Shown here piece by piece: positions 25,857-38,583 of a stretch of 64,000 nt of DNA. The notes under the pieces were generated by a model, which searched no databases, was not told where the DNA came from, and saw only the letters and a list, made by a program, of their open reading frames with translations. Position 1 is the stretch's first letter, and the number at the start of each line of letters is the position of its first letter. Origin of the DNA: Ophioderma brevispina (Eukaryota; Echinodermata; Ophiuroidea; Amphilepidida; Ophiodermatidae); contig JAMKCH010005424.1 of the NCBI GenBank assembly GCA_023653785.1, positions 1 to 64,000 of the forward strand, given 5' to 3'. The translations under genes and the position numbers were made by a program.

Positions 25857-26112
25857 TCATAGTCCGGCAGGTATCATAATCCGGGTGGGCTCCATAGACG
25901 ATAACGGAATAACAGCCATGAAAAACTAATGTTGCTGAATCGATTGCCCCTTAGCACCATTGTTCCGGGACTGTGAGCCCGGAGGATTATAACTCCTGCC
26001 ACACCGGTCTCCATGGACGGACAGCGGAAATATAAAGCGTTGTAAGTAAGGTTACGTGAAAAGTCAAAACGAAATCGAGTGCCCTACTTTACCGATATAG
26101 GTGGACTATGAG
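25857..26112. repeat. Element bounded by ATCATAGTCCG / GGACTATGAG, dimeric form
   Basis: Starts ATCATAGTCCGGCAGG and ends GGTGGACTATGAG. It holds two related halves, each with CTCCAT(A/G)GACG followed by A(A/G)CGGAA(T/A)A. Copies: 30587-30840 (dimer, in unit 2) and 54089-54218 (monomer). The inverted boundary words suggest a small mobile or hairpin-derived repeat. Confidence 0.65.
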
Positions 26113-26360
26113 TAAGACCGGCCCATATACCCCTCAGTCACAACAGGGCTTGTGCAGAAGATGTACAGGGCCGTCTCGTCGTTTCGTTATCAATATTAAA
26201 AAAACAAAAACAAAAACTTCTTCCCAATTTTGTGGTAAGGAATTGTTGTAAAATAAAATTTTCCAAAAGTAACTATGCCATCTTAAAGCACAAATACCCT
26301 CTTTCCCAATGATAGGTAATTTATTCATGTGCGGTCATGGATAAACCGATTAATCAGTGT

Positions 26361-26517
26361 TTTTGCACAATGGGACAAAGTCAGGTTGGGACCAAGTTTC
26401 AATTACAAATCCCATTCACTTGCAGGACTGAAGTGAGAAGAGAGGGAAAATTGAATCGGATTTGTGTTAGATTCCTTAAAAATTGGTCCAAGGCTCCATT
26501 TGGTCCCATTGTGCAAA
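26361..26517. repeat. Hairpin repeat, arms of about 40 bp
   Basis: The left arm TTTTGCACAATGGGACAAAG with TTGGGACCAAGTTT pairs with the right arm AATTGGTCCAAG...TGGTCCCATTGTGCAAA. The second copy is 31067-31222, where pairing is better (AAACTTGGTCCCAAGCT). Confidence 0.85.
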
Positions 26518-26621
26518 GATTAAATAAAGGTCTCGGCAATCGCCAAATAGTAATTGATTGTGCGTTTGTGTCAAGTCTTACAAGGAGCGACCAAAAAAGC
26601 ATTCAATATTTGGGTTAGGCT

Positions 26622-26745
26622 GATGACCTCAGGTCGTGAAAACTATTTTGATATTTTTCAGAGAGGTAATAGAAAATTCCAGGGGAATGGTGTGATCTAT
26701 TCCTGACACTGACTGAAAATCATTAGTTTCACTAGTGATGTCACT
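26622..26745. repeat. Second hairpin repeat adjacent to the first
   Basis: In unit 2 (31320-31435) TGACATCATTAGTGAAACTA then TTGATATTTTTCAG is followed by its inverted copy CTGAAAATCAATAGTTTCAC, TAATGATGTCA. The unit 1 copy at these coordinates is more degraded. Confidence 0.8.
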
Positions 26746-27727
26746 GGCAGTGTATTCTTTTTTGTGGCCGGTGATTGGAAATGGAATGCCCCTGTAAAAT
26801 TGGGAGTAGGTTGATCATCTCATTTTAATGGGACTTTAAGATGGCATTAATATTTTGATGTCATTTTTACCACAAGTACCATCAAAAAGGGGAGAAGTTT
26901 TGTTGCCTTATACGCTCGTTCTTTTTTTTTTAAAATTTTCAATAATAAATATTGCTGATATTTGCCAAAACTACAAATGAATAAGAGAAAAACTACTCAC
27001 GATTTCGAAAAAGTGCCATCGGCACCAGTCTGAGCAGTCTGGAAGTGGTTTCTTCTAGCCAAAAAATCGGCTGTGATGACTGAGCCTTTACTTGCGAATA
27101 GGGTTATAAGCGCAAAGGTTGAGGTTGTAGGGGCGGGTTCCTTCATGAATAGAATATCCACAAGTCCCCAACAATGAAAGCACGCATAAAATCTCCGCCC
27201 CTGCTTTACTGTGTAAACGGGGGTACTTTCAAACTATCACTAAAAGTTTTCATGTTATGAGCTAAAAATTCCACCATTTGTGTTTATCTTCTTACTTCGC
27301 CCAAAACCCTGGTACAATTTGATCGTTTGTATGATGTATTTTAGCCAAAAAGGGGAGTCCCACATAGAAAAAATGTACTGGGAATGTTGGTAATTATTTT
27401 GGAGTCTCGGAATAAAACGGACTAATAGCTTATTAATGATACAAGGGGGGTTCGGCATGGAAAATTAGGGGACCATCGTCTTACAAGCCTTTGGCGAGAG
27501 GATTATCGAGTGTTGGCCATCCTCTCCGGGAATTACTTATAGAGCACCGATATATAGCTATGCTATCATATTTCCAATGATAAAAATAAGTACAAACATT
27601 CTTAGTATGGAAGTCATAAATTCCCGCGATTTTAGTGTGGTTTGGTGTTGTATCCCCGTAGGATTTTCATGCTTAACAATTGATTTTGTTGCTGTTTGGG
27701 TTTCAATAGGGCCTAAACTGTCAGGAA

Positions 27728-30700
27728 ATGATTGCGGACGATTTCTTGACGGCGGCGTAATAATAATAATATTGTCAACCGCGCTTTGAAGCCGGTTTAC
27801 GGGATTAAGCGCTGTATAAAACTGTTTATTAAAAAACCGAACAAGCAAATGCTTGAGCGTAGACACTTTCTTTTGCGATACATAGACCATTCGAGCGTAA
27901 AAGGACATAATGGCGATCAACAATTGACATAATGAAAGTACCCTTACTTAAATCAACTTCCACGAGTGTGAAAACAATTTGTCATAAAGTTTACATCTGC
28001 AAAAACAAGTAAAAACAGGAAGAGTTCCAGGGGGAGTGGCAGTTTGTGGCATTATTTCCTTCCGGAACAGAAAAGCAAGGTGGTTTCCATCCCCATGATC
28101 CCTGACAGAATTTACGTGTTCTAGCATGTTTTTTGCGACACAATTCACACATTCAGACCGGGAATTCAGGCATTGTACGTTAAGGCTTGTATAAGATATT
28201 GATCTGGTCAAGTGAAAGATGGATACCGGTTTAGGCACATAAGAGTGGTCCAAAAAAAAGTTTACCTTTTTCGTCTGCAAATTTTCTCTCAAAAGTGGGG
28301 TAGACATATCAAAATAGTTTGAAATGTACTTATTAACTACAATATCTTGTGGGAACCTGGTGCAAAACGGCATTGAAAACAAGCTGAAATGACAAAATGG
28401 CCACCATCTAAGACAAAAGGTCACAAACCCTTTTGGCACACACGAAAGTCTCGGCACTCGGTTGCGGTCAAACGAATTATCCAAGAGTGACACACATTGA
28501 CAACGCACTTTCGTCATGGGAACTTAATAATAACCACAAAGTAAGAATTAAGACACCTCAAATCATTTCAAGAAGGTTCTCTTTAAATTTAAAAGATAAA
28601 ACGTCTCAATATGTTTCTTCTTTGATCTTTTCCGGCAAACCACGCAAACTTCGAAAACGTACAAGGAGAGTATCGATCAGTCATGGCACGAAAAACATGC
28701 ATGTATCTTTCAATTTTAAATTCTCCCCCAATTGAAATCAACTTACTTATTATGTAAATAAGTTTATTTTAAAATTCAGTTTTCACGGTTGAGATATCTC
28801 ATTCACTTTCAAACGGTAACACTCACACAACTCGAAGGGTGGTCAGTAGTTTGTTTAGTGATTAGGCCTCCGTTTTCACACAATGGTATTGATTTCTTCA
28901 ACATAATGGTTTTCCCATCAGACTTAACGTGTGTGCCAAGTGGGGGTTTTGACCATTTTGCGCTATTTGGCCGCTATTTTGTTAATTTGATCTGTGTTTT
29001 AAACGCCGTTTTCACCAGGTTAGAACAAGATATTGTACTTAATAAATAAGCTTAAAAAAAAACTGATATGTCCACCACTTTTGAGAGATGTGCAGATATA
29101 AAAGTGTAAAACCCTTTTTTTGGACGCACACTGATACAATAGTAATGGTCTGTGAGTTGATGACACCGCTTTTCAGTTGGGTTAAATGCTGGCAGTATGT
29201 CCAGCATCCTTGTTTCCAGAAATTGCCACAAACTGCCACGCTCCCCCCCCCGGACGTCTCCCTGTTGTTACTGTTTTTACAGAATGGTAAACATCCAAAT
29301 TGTTTTCAAACCGTGGATTTTGATTTCAGTAAGGTTCCTTTTCATTATGTCATTTTTTCATGCCATGTATGGGTCCCGCTTTAACAAAAACCATTAATTC
29401 TGGTATAGTTCACTAGCCATTACCAATACAACTGGGGCAAAAAAAAAAAAATTCCATTTTGGGGGGGATTTTTTTTTTTTTTTTAATGTTGTTATTTTGT
29501 TATTGCTTTAATTTACTCATTACATTATCGTTTTTCCTCTATATTCTTTAGAATACAAAAAATTTATCAAGGTACGTAGTTGTTCCATAACAATGAAATG
29601 AAAGCAGTTATGACAAAATACACATGCTATATTTCAAATGGCTCAACAAGACTATAACGTACATATCTGTAACGTCAATCTGACAATCACTGCTATAAAG
29701 AGGAAGTAGAGCTATTTCTTGTTATATCTAGGGTTCTCTTTGATTTTGAGAATGTATTTAAATGCAATTTAAGGGCTTAGGGATTATAGAAATATAATTT
29801 CTTATATGTGTTGCTTACCAGCTCCCATAGCATTCCCGTAATCTGCATTTTTGTATTCGCCGCTGACATCGTGACGTATTTGTGCGACGTTTTTTCATTC
29901 ACGGTAGAGTTTGGTTTTTTATTTTAATCGTTTTCACATCAGTGACGTTTTGCACAAACGCGTCACATACCGAGGTATTTGCGCGACGATAATCGTTATT
30001 TACAATTCAAATTGCTATTTTGGGCGTTTTCACACATAGTGACGGTAGTTATTGTGAACATCATATTTGCGATATCTAAATAATTGAAAGTTTATTAGTT
30101 AAATATATTTGAAATTTACTTATTTAGGTGATTTTCCCGCTAGTTTTAATTGAAATATAGTTTTAATTACATTATGGAGAAATTAAAAAAAATCGCAAAA
30201 CCTTCCAACTCCCCGTTTTTCTCTCAAATGCGTATTTTTGTCAAATACGTCGTAAAGGCGGCGACCGACGAATAATGAGATTTGGAACAAAATGCAAAAC
30301 TTAAAGAGTTTTAAGCAATGGAATCCAAAGTTTACATGTGTTGTATACCAAAATAAAGCACAAAAAATCAAGAAAAACCATGTTGCAGGTTTCATAAAAA
30401 GTTAAAGAATTAAGTGATTGATATTTATCTAGTGCAAACAAAAGCCACCCATGGTAATGGCTAAACACGCTTGAAAAGCACGACCCTTCAACTCGGTCCG
30501 ATTACTATTCTAGATCTAAGAAACTTGCTAGCAACACTGTCCCAACAGAGCCCAAGCAGGAGATTGAGCGCCGGTGTTAAAGTAAATCATAGTCCGTCAG
30601 GTATCATAATCCGGGGCTGCCATAGCCGATAACGGAATAAAGCCATGAAACTAAGGTTGGCTGAATGCGATTGCCCTATTATCCCATTGTTTCCCGTACT

Positions 30701-32402
30701 GGTGAGCCCGGAGACTATATCCCCTGCCAATAACCGGTCCCATGGACGACAGCGGAATAAAAGCGTGAGTAAGTTACGACGTAAAATCAACTGAATCGAG
30801 TGCCCGATTTACCATATAAAAAAAGGGGGTGGACTATGAGTCCGACAGACCATATCCCCAGTCACACATTCTTGTGCATAAGACGTACAGGGCGTATCAA
30901 GAAAAAACAAACAAAACTTCTTCTCTCTTCCCAATTTGTTGGTGGTAAATTGTGTCAAATTTTCCAAATTAACTAGTGCCATCTTAAAAGCCACACATCC
31001 CCTCTTCCAATGATAGGTCATTTATTATTCATGTGCGTTCATGGATAAACCCGATTAATCATTGTTTTTGCACAATGGTACAAAGTCAGCTTGGGACCAA
31101 GTTTCAATACAAATCCCATTCACTTGCATGACTGAAGTGAGAAGAGAGGGAAAATTGAATAGGATTTGTGTTAGCATTCCTTAAAACTTGGTCCCAAGCT
31201 CACTTTGTCCCATTGTGCAAAAGATTAAAAAAGGTCTCAGGAAATGCAAATAGAATTGATGTGGTTTGTGTCAAGTCTACAAGGAGAGACCAAAAAGCAT
31301 TCAATATTTGGGTTGGTGATGACATCATTAGTGAAACTATTGATATTTTTCAGAGAGTAATAGAAAGTTCCAGGTGACTGGTGTGAATCTATTCCTGAAA
31401 CTGACTGAAAATCAATAGTTTCACTAATGATGTCACTGGCAGTGTATTCTTTTTTGTGGCCCTGTTTATTGGAATGGAATGCCCCGTAAAGATTTGGAGT
31501 AGGTTTATCATCTCATTTCCTGGGACCTTTAAGATGGCATTAATTATTTTGATGTAATTTTACACAATTACCACAAAAATTGGGGAGAAGTTTTGTTGCC
31601 TTATACGTCGTCTTTTTTTTAAATGATTGAGCAGTCTCAGACCTTGCCAAAACTACACATGAATAAGAGAAACTACTCACGATTTTCGAAAAAATTGCCA
31701 ATCGGCACCAGTCTTGAGCAGTCTGGAAGTGGTTTTCTAGCCAAAAATCGGCTGTGTGACTGAGCCTTTACTTGCGAATAGGGTAATGCGCCAAAGGTTG
31801 AGGTGTAGGGGCGGGTTCATTCATGAATAGAATATCCACAAGTCCCCAACAATGAAAGCACGCATAAATCTCCGCCACTGCTTTACTGTGTAAACTGGGT
31901 ACTAAAACTTATCACTAAAAGTTTTCATGTTATTGAGCTAAAATTCCACCATTTGTGTTTATCTTTCTTTACTTTCGCCAAAACCCTGGTACAATTTGAT
32001 CGTTTGTATGATATTTTAGCCAAAATGACGTCATAGAAAAAATGTACTGGGAATGTTGGTAATTATTTTGGTGTCTCTGGATAAAACGACTAATAGCTAT
32101 TCATTGATACCAGAGGGGGTTCGGCATGGAAAATCTATGGGAACCCTCGTCTTACCAAGCCTTTTGGCGACGAGATTTATCAGCGTGTTGCCATCTTCTC
32201 CGGAATTCCTTATAGAGCACCCGATGCTTATAGCTATGGCTATCATATTTCCAATGATAAAAAATAAGTACCAACATTCTTAGTATGAAGTCATAAATTC
32301 CGCGATTTAGTGTGGTTTGGTGTGTATTCCCGTAGGATTTTCATGCTAAAATTGATTTTGTTGCTGTTTGGGTTTCAATAGGGCCTAAACTGTCAGAAAA
32401 TG
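27728..32402. repeat. 4.7-kb tandem duplication, unit 2
   Basis: Head-to-tail copy of 22932-27727, ending at CCTAAACTGTCAGAAAATGA before unrelated R2 sequence. It contains the second foldback (27838-29515), dimer element (30587-30840) and hairpins (31067-31222, 31320-31435). No open frame is conserved between units, so I see no gene in either. Confidence 0.9.
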
Positions 32403-32700
32403 ACGGGCTTCCCCCTTCTTCAAGGGGGAAAATGTTAGTACAGGGAAAAATTTAAAATCGAGTCAAATTGTGTCTTAATGTACATTAACAAGTTCGTCTC
32501 CTTATAAGGATTAGAAAAAAGTATAATTTGCCTAGGTTCCAAGCTTTAGTTAAAGCGATATAGACCCATAATGGTTCAAGGTCACCCTAATTTTATAATA
32601 GGGGAAAATCACAATTTGCCCCATAAGGTAGTTTTTCATTCAGTTTACTCCTCCAAATGATGGCAAATAACTAGTTTTATGGCGAACGACAAAGAGTTTT
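32403..32700. repeat. Family R2 copy
   Basis: See the R2 entry at 2031-2500; shares GTCAAATTGTGT, TTAATGTACA and GGTTCAAGG with that copy. Confidence 0.5.
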
Positions 32701-33667
32701 ACACTGTTAAAATGTTCCTAATTTTACCAGACTTTACCTTTTAAATTACGGTAAACCCCAATTTTTCAATAATCTTCACGCTTTATTACCTATACCCAAC
32801 ATAAAATTACAATTTGGAAGCAGAAAAATGTAAATAAACAGTGCCTAAAAAATAATACTACACATTTTGAAAAAAGGTAGTATTTATACGCTGACCGTTA
32901 TTATATCTTCCGTAATATTACGTTCTTTTGTAACTTACTTGTTTTTAATGTAAGAATACGAACTATGAAAATCGTTTTACCTATAAAAGTGTTAAATAAC
33001 GTCATAAGTAACGTCATTAAAAAAAAATGCAAAATCTTATTTTCCCTGTCATTTAGTTTAAAAAACTCTTTTCCTCCTTTTTGTATTATATTTAGTTTAA
33101 TTTGAAAAAAGTAGTATACACACACATATATATATTGAATTTAAGTAAAGTCATGTAGTGTAGTGGATAAGGTTTAGGACTTTGTAATCTTAAGGCCCTG
33201 GTTCGAATCTATGTAAGGTAAATGTATTAAGTTTATTCTTTTGATGATTAAGTAATTGGCGACATTAGAATGTGTACATTACCATATAAAACAAAGCGTA
33301 TAAACTGGTTTAAATCTTTATTTCTTCACTTTTCCCTTTGTTTATTACCTTTTTTCTCAAAATTGTTTGCCTGAAATATAACTTTTTTACAACCACGTGG
33401 TAACGTAAATACAACGTTTGTATGATGCCATAGCTACAACGTGAAAATTTGGTCAGAGGATTGTAATAACATTTTAATTCTTAATATTGTTTAAACAAGT
33501 CAAAAACCAACAATAACGTTGAGCTGAGCTTTTACAAGCCGTTATTTTACGTTTTCCCTGCAGGTTTCGTATGTTACGGCTCCATTATTTTACGTTCTGC
33601 ATGTAGTAGTGAGTCCCAGCTGCCAGTCAAATGCCTGTTTTTTTTACAGGTTTATTTTTAACAGTGT
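32701..33667. mobile_element. Non-autonomous element with ACACTGTTAAAA ends
   Basis: ACACTGTTAAAA opens the element and TTTTTAACAGTGT closes it. ATTACGGTAAA and repeated TTACGTT words lie inside. No clear target-site duplication and no open frame with a domain. Confidence 0.55.
33149..33220 (+). repeat. tRNA-derived SINE head or degenerate tRNA
   Basis: An A-box-like GTAGTGTAGTGGATAAGG (33155-33172) precedes a perfect B-box GGTTCGAATC (33200-33209) at tRNA-like spacing, with an intervening GGACTTTGTAATCTTAAGG. The acceptor stem does not pair, so it is not called a functional tRNA. Confidence 0.55.
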
Positions 33668-34689
33668 AAGGCATGTCCTATGCAAAATATTTTCATTATC
33701 TGCCATACAAATACATTCTGGGGTGCAAGACGGCATACAACTACCCCCCCCCCCCCCCCCCACGTGTGTGTAATTGGAAGTGCACTTTTCTGTCCCAGTG
33801 CGGTTCTTTGTCAGTATAAAACCACACTTGCTGGAAAAAAACGTTGAAAGTAATGAACAAAATAATACCAATCACTGAACTTTGATCCCTTACACCGACT
33901 AAATAGATACCGTACTAAAATTAACTCCTTCGGGCATCATTCAAAATTGTAATTGATAGTCTGATCGCACATACATGAACATCGTGCTCAAATGATCCAA
34001 TAAGGTTGGTTTAGATGCATTGCGCGGGACGTGTGCTCGTACTCGGAATGTATAGTTCTTTTGTTCATGGAGCGATTGAACGAAAAAGTTTCGCTTTTCA
34101 CGTACAAGTATATGCGTCGCTTTTGGCATCTAAACATGCCTATAGAGTCAAAGTCCACTAGTGGCATGATCTAGCGCTGTCGCAATCTATGACGTACTTG
34201 ACCTGCCGTATCCGAAAATCCATTATGACACTGTTTCTCATTTTAGACTAAAACCATATGCGTCATTTTAAGCTGGTACCTTCGGAAAGGGGTCTCTCCC
34301 TCATCATTTTTGCTAAGAAGGATCCTCATATTATTGCTAAGAAGGACATTTCAGCAATCGGTAGTTCTCACCAGTGAAAATAATTTTAATTATCAAAATG
34401 CGTGGATCTAATTAGCTAAAGCAATGTATTTTTACACAGTAAACCAGTACCGTGGTTCAAAATGATCATGTAGTACAACCACGCAGTTGTTAACAACCGC
34501 ACAAGTTGTGTATGTTTAAGTTAAAGGCGATTCAGCAGAGATTTCGAAATATATTTTGGTGTATTAAATAAAAATGGTCAACTAAACTAAAGATAGTCAC
34601 ATAAAATGCTCAATTCCAAAGTTTGAGATGAAGAGAGCTTTCCGTTTTGATGTAGTTAAACATTGAATAGTACATTACTAGTATTAGGA
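33668..34689. other. No gene; poly-C tract
   Basis: A run of about 18 C lies at 33745-33771 within CTACCCCC...CACGTGTGTG. The minus-strand frame at 33941-34129 has no recognised domain. Confidence 0.5.
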
Positions 34690-34875
34690 TCTGTGTATAA
34701 CGAAACCTCCGAATCCGAAATTTATTACGAAGATGCGATTTCTATATGAAGGGGACAATCGATTTGAGCGTAGCTACTTATAAGTTGTTTAGATGGTTTG
34801 AACAAACACGATTTGGTTTAAAATTGAGGGCGCCATCCTTGGAAAACTCTGAGTCAGACGATAACGGTCAATCGT
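34690..34875 (-). repeat. R1 end fragment
   Basis: Matches 44705-44885 in the same orientation: GATTTCTATATGAAGG, CGATTT, AAATTGAGGGCGCC, CTCTGAGTC. Confidence 0.65.
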
Positions 34876-36513
34876 CTTTCAATTTAGCCTAAAACAACTA
34901 ATCAAAAATAGATTACAGCAATACAGAACACAAACCGCATTATAACGCTTTGGATGTGGATCGTTCATTGAGTTCCTATGACCCACACACGATTGCATCC
35001 TCGGTCCTATTATTTAATACATACACATAATAATACCCCTTACTTAGAGTTTTGATTCTTTATCTCCAGTGTTGTACTTCTCTCCGTAGGCAAGCGGGCA
35101 AATCTCATAGCGTTGACAAATTTTGCTAAAATAAATTGTCTAAATTATCAAAATAGTTCTAACCGTGTTCTCACTTCTAGTATGTCACATTTTCTTGAAA
35201 TGAATTAAATATCATCTCCTTTTTCCACGAATATCATGACCAAGGTATGTCACCACGTTCCATTGACTCCAGCAAATACATGTAGTGGTGCCATGGATAA
35301 GTAAATCCGCCCCTGTTATTGAATAGGACAACGGCAGGTTCAGATCCTCTGGGACTGCAAAGCCATTGTTATTGTCCATGACGTTAAAGCTTTTGAATTG
35401 TTTTTGCAACCGCCCGATTTAGATTGACCTACAGCTCATTCACGAAGAAAATAAACCTCCAACGCTGCTGGGAAGTTTCACAAACTGTGAATGCTGTATT
35501 TTCAATCATTTATTCAAAAGGAAACGAAGATAGTAAAAATCATGAAAGAATTTGTGATTGGCAAGCTATGACCTAGCATTGTGGTGCAAACAACACCCAT
35601 ACCTTAATCTATTATATAGACCCCAGCCTCGTTTAAGTTTGTTTCTGCAACGGTTCACCCTGTTTCATAGGCGAATGATTTTCGATTTCTGCTATGAACG
35701 CAATATGCATAGAAAGGGGGTTACGCAGCAAGTTACGCGTTTGGTCTGCACAAAGATGTTAGGTCACAGTTTGAGCAAACATTTTTGTTACTCCTGAGCT
35801 TTGTTCAACCTTCGTTTCCCTTCGACAAGGAGTGATAAGGATGAAAACACACAGTAGAACGCGCTAACTTTAGTTATTCGTGAAAGAGGACGGGTATTTG
35901 TGTTCACGTCATGAAAAAAAAGCTTATCGAAATTGGGTGCTGGTATAACACCTGACAAATCTTTTCAGTTGAATGGATAATAACAATGCCTCGGCAGTTC
36001 CAGGTGAAAAAGGAATTCTGTGGAAGTGTTTGTCTTCTACATTGCCGAGGGATTTCACTTCAATAGCCCCCCTTATTTGCTGGAGTCATGAATCATGTGT
36101 ACAGACGGTAGTCTGATATTCAGGGCATAGATTGAGATGACATTTAATTATATTTCTCGAAATGGCACAGACTAGAAGTGAGAACAACGTAGAACTGATT
36201 TCTAGAAATTTAGGAAAATTATTTCGGAAGAATTAGTACTTCCAGGGGTGCGCCACCTGGTCCTTATCTTTGCTTGCCTCATGGCCAACCGGGCTGTAGT
36301 GGTTGCACCCCCTCGAACACCACCACCACCACTGCCACACATCACTTTTATCTTAGCTATACCCGATGGATGTTTGTTGCATGAAAAAGGAGCGTAAACT
36401 GTCAATTGACAAATTACTATGAAGTTTGCACAAAAAAGGGGTTTTAGCAAGGTGGAAAAAACGAGTAAGGGAGGTAGACGAGGGTTATGTCTCGCACATT
36501 TTTCAAAATCTCG
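34876..36513. other. No supported gene
   Basis: Open frames at 35212-35409 (minus), 35558-35797 (plus) and 36202-36531 (minus) show no recognised domain. The first has non-biased composition but includes a GGGGCGGATTTAC phrase typical of repeats. Confidence 0.4.
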
Positions 36514-37068
36514 TGTAAGGGACACTGGCACATTGTAAATAGTGCGCCTCTAGATTTTTCAAAATTTATATTTTTGAATGTTATAAAGCTTTTATATAGA
36601 TCAGCCCTCACCTGAAATTATTAAGCCAAAATCAGCGCGCTTATGGGTAAGCAGGACGATTTTATAATTAATAGTTGTCCGGCGACATTATTCATAGACG
36701 TGTAAAATGGCGTGTAACACGAGAAACACACGTCAGAGTGATCTCACGGCATGCACCTTGTGTGATCGGTCTGGACCTGTGTGGTGCTTAATATCAATGA
36801 GTACGAGTATGATATCATGTAAAATGTGTTAATAGCACATTTGTTGATTACAGTTATGGCAAACTGGGGGAAAACTTAAAAGTTAGCCTACAAATTACAT
36901 GGATGTCCTTATAGCCTCTTATTAAGTACCTCTCTGCTTTTGGGATGTATTGTTATGCGTAAAAAATCTCTCCTCTATTCTTTCAAATGGCCTAGCCTAT
37001 CATTAGCGAGCAAATGGACGAATTCATATTTTATGACAATGTGCCAGCCAGTGCGCATTTATTTGACA
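36514..37068 (+). repeat. Repeat family R1, copy B
   Basis: Same orientation as 664-1210; see that entry. It ends shortly before an A-run at 37067. Confidence 0.75.
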
Positions 37069-37478
37069 AAAAAAAAAAATGCGCGCGACACTCAATGTGG
37101 GACTACGAGTAATGGCACAAGCCCCGCAGGGGACCGCTATCGCAAAAAATGTATTTTGTTTTCATTAGAAGTAAGGATTGACTTGTATAATTCTTGATAC
37201 AAATCAAAAGGCACAAATTAATTATGAATTTGCACAAATCGGACTTTTTTCTGCACCATTTATTGCAAATCTGTTAACTTCCAGTCAATTTTATAGGACA
37301 ACACTGTATATTACCTGCGTGTAGAACGAATCATACTTTCTCATCTCAGCATTCATTTTCCCAAATAACAAATTTTAAAAAGAAATTAAAAAAAATAAAT
37401 ATTTTGGGATTTTTTGGAGGAGGGTTACTAAACTAGAGTACTTGTGTTGAAATATGCTTTGTATTATTCACATCAAAT

Positions 37479-37800
37479 GCTGCTGCTCTGCTGCTGCTGC
37501 TGATGATGATGATATGATCAGTCATATGATCATGATCATGGTCATGATGATGATGATGATCATGATGATGATATCATGATCATTGATGATCATGATCCTG
37601 ATGAGATGATGTCATGATGGATGATGATGATCATGATGATGATGATGATGATGCATCATGATGATCATGATGATCATGATCATGATGATCATGATCATGA
37701 GGATCAGATGATGATTGATGATGAGTGATAATGATGATGAGATGGTGAGTGATGATGATGAGATGATGATGATTGGATGATGATGCTGATCACGATTGGT
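37479..37800. repeat. ATG/GAT-type trinucleotide microsatellite
   Basis: Starts as CTGCTGCTG then becomes long interrupted ATGATGATC and GATGATGAT runs for about 320 bp, ending about 70 bp before the candidate start codon of the Bark-like gene. Confidence 0.95.
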
Positions 37801-37866
37801 GATGTTGGTAATTGTTTTCTTCTTTTGTTAGAATTTGGAAGGAACTCATAGGTTTGGACACCTAAA

Positions 37867-38490
37867 ATGACCAACCTAAAGCAACTGGAACACATGGCTT
37901 CGACATTATTCTGGGCTTTGGTTTGTATATCGCTATTGCATTGCAACAACTGTTCATCTTTACGGAAGGGGAATATACCAAAGAATACATTTTACACATA
38001 AGCAGGCAGTCCATACAATGTAACTACTAAACTCACTTCCGCCTAATTATTTCACATTCATTCACCAAATGTTACCTTAACCGTTGAGCCCGGCGTTGAA
38101 CTTCGATTTGAACCAACTGCTGGTGTAGTGGTTTATGGTGACTTCGTTGCTAACGGCACTGACGCTGAAAGAATCAAAATGACCGGAGGTATAAGTGAAC
38201 ATATTCCTCTCCAATTGGAGATAATGATATTCGACTCACTGATGGACCGTCTGCAAATGAAGGTAGACTTGAGGTGTTTTCTAAATGGACAATGGGTACG
38301 GTTTGCTGAGGATTACTGGGATGATTCTGATTCCCAAGTGGCGTGCAAACAGTTTAGAGATGTCGACGGCTATCTTCTTTATTACACTCGTAAGGTACTA
38401 GGACCTATTTGGTTGGACAATGTTGAGTGTACTGGAAACGAAGATGTGCTGTGGTACTGTGATCATAATGGAATTGGAATTCCTAATGCG
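37867..38490 (+). CDS. bark: Exon 1: signal peptide, beta-helix start, SRCR 1 (frame-disrupted)
   Basis: ATG at 37867 (A at -3) or 37894 opens a frame with a signal-peptide-like stretch MASTLFWALVCISLLHC. The same frame, interrupted by TAA at 37999 and 38044, continues through GSPYNVTTKLTS into NVTLTVEPGVELRFEPTAG and VYGDFVANGTDAERIKMTG. SRCR 1 follows in pieces: GDNDIRLTDGPSANEGRLEV in frame 2, NGQW in frame 1, GTVC in frame 2, then EDYWDDSDSQVACKQF and GPIWLDNVECTGNEDVLWYC in frame 1. Small indels are implied near 38207, 38283, 38296, 38308 and 38484. The donor is ATGCG/GTAAAT. With a one-base gap near 38484 the last codons read N-C-G, giving the expected fifth cysteine and a phase-1 end that fits exon 2. 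No acceptor AG lies between 38044 and the coding text, so I treat this as one exon. Confidence 0.65.
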
Positions 38491-38516
38491 GTAAATCACT
38501 ACCACATGTACTACTA

Positions 38517-38583
<67 letters not shown>

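Larger units (their letters stand above)
22932..27727. repeat. 4.7-kb tandem duplication, unit 1
   Basis: The whole unit is repeated head-to-tail at 27728-32402. Unit 1 starts near GAAATGATT...CGACGATTTCTT and ends with GGGTTTCAATAGGGCCTAAACTGTCAG. Landmarks shared in order are AAAACCGAACAGCAAATG, CATCCCCATGATCCCTGACAGAATTTAC, TTCGTCATGGGA, CAGGTTTCA, GAGCCCAAGCAGGAGAT, TTGCACAATGG and GTTTTTATCATT-type text. Differences are mainly short indels and homopolymer changes. Open frames such as 24049-24537 (minus) are not preserved in unit 2. Confidence 0.9.

Noticed and set aside
33149..33220. Functional tRNA gene
   Set aside because: A and B boxes are present but acceptor and anticodon stems do not pair properly.
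35212..35409. Minus-strand frame with protein-like composition (LPLSYSITGADLLIHGTTTC)
   Set aside because: No recognised family and the phrase GGGGCGGATTTAC is repeat-like; evidence too thin to call an exon.
37704..37949. 81-codon minus-strand frame rich in His and Ser
   Set aside because: It is the reverse-strand translation of the GAT microsatellite and adjoining sequence.
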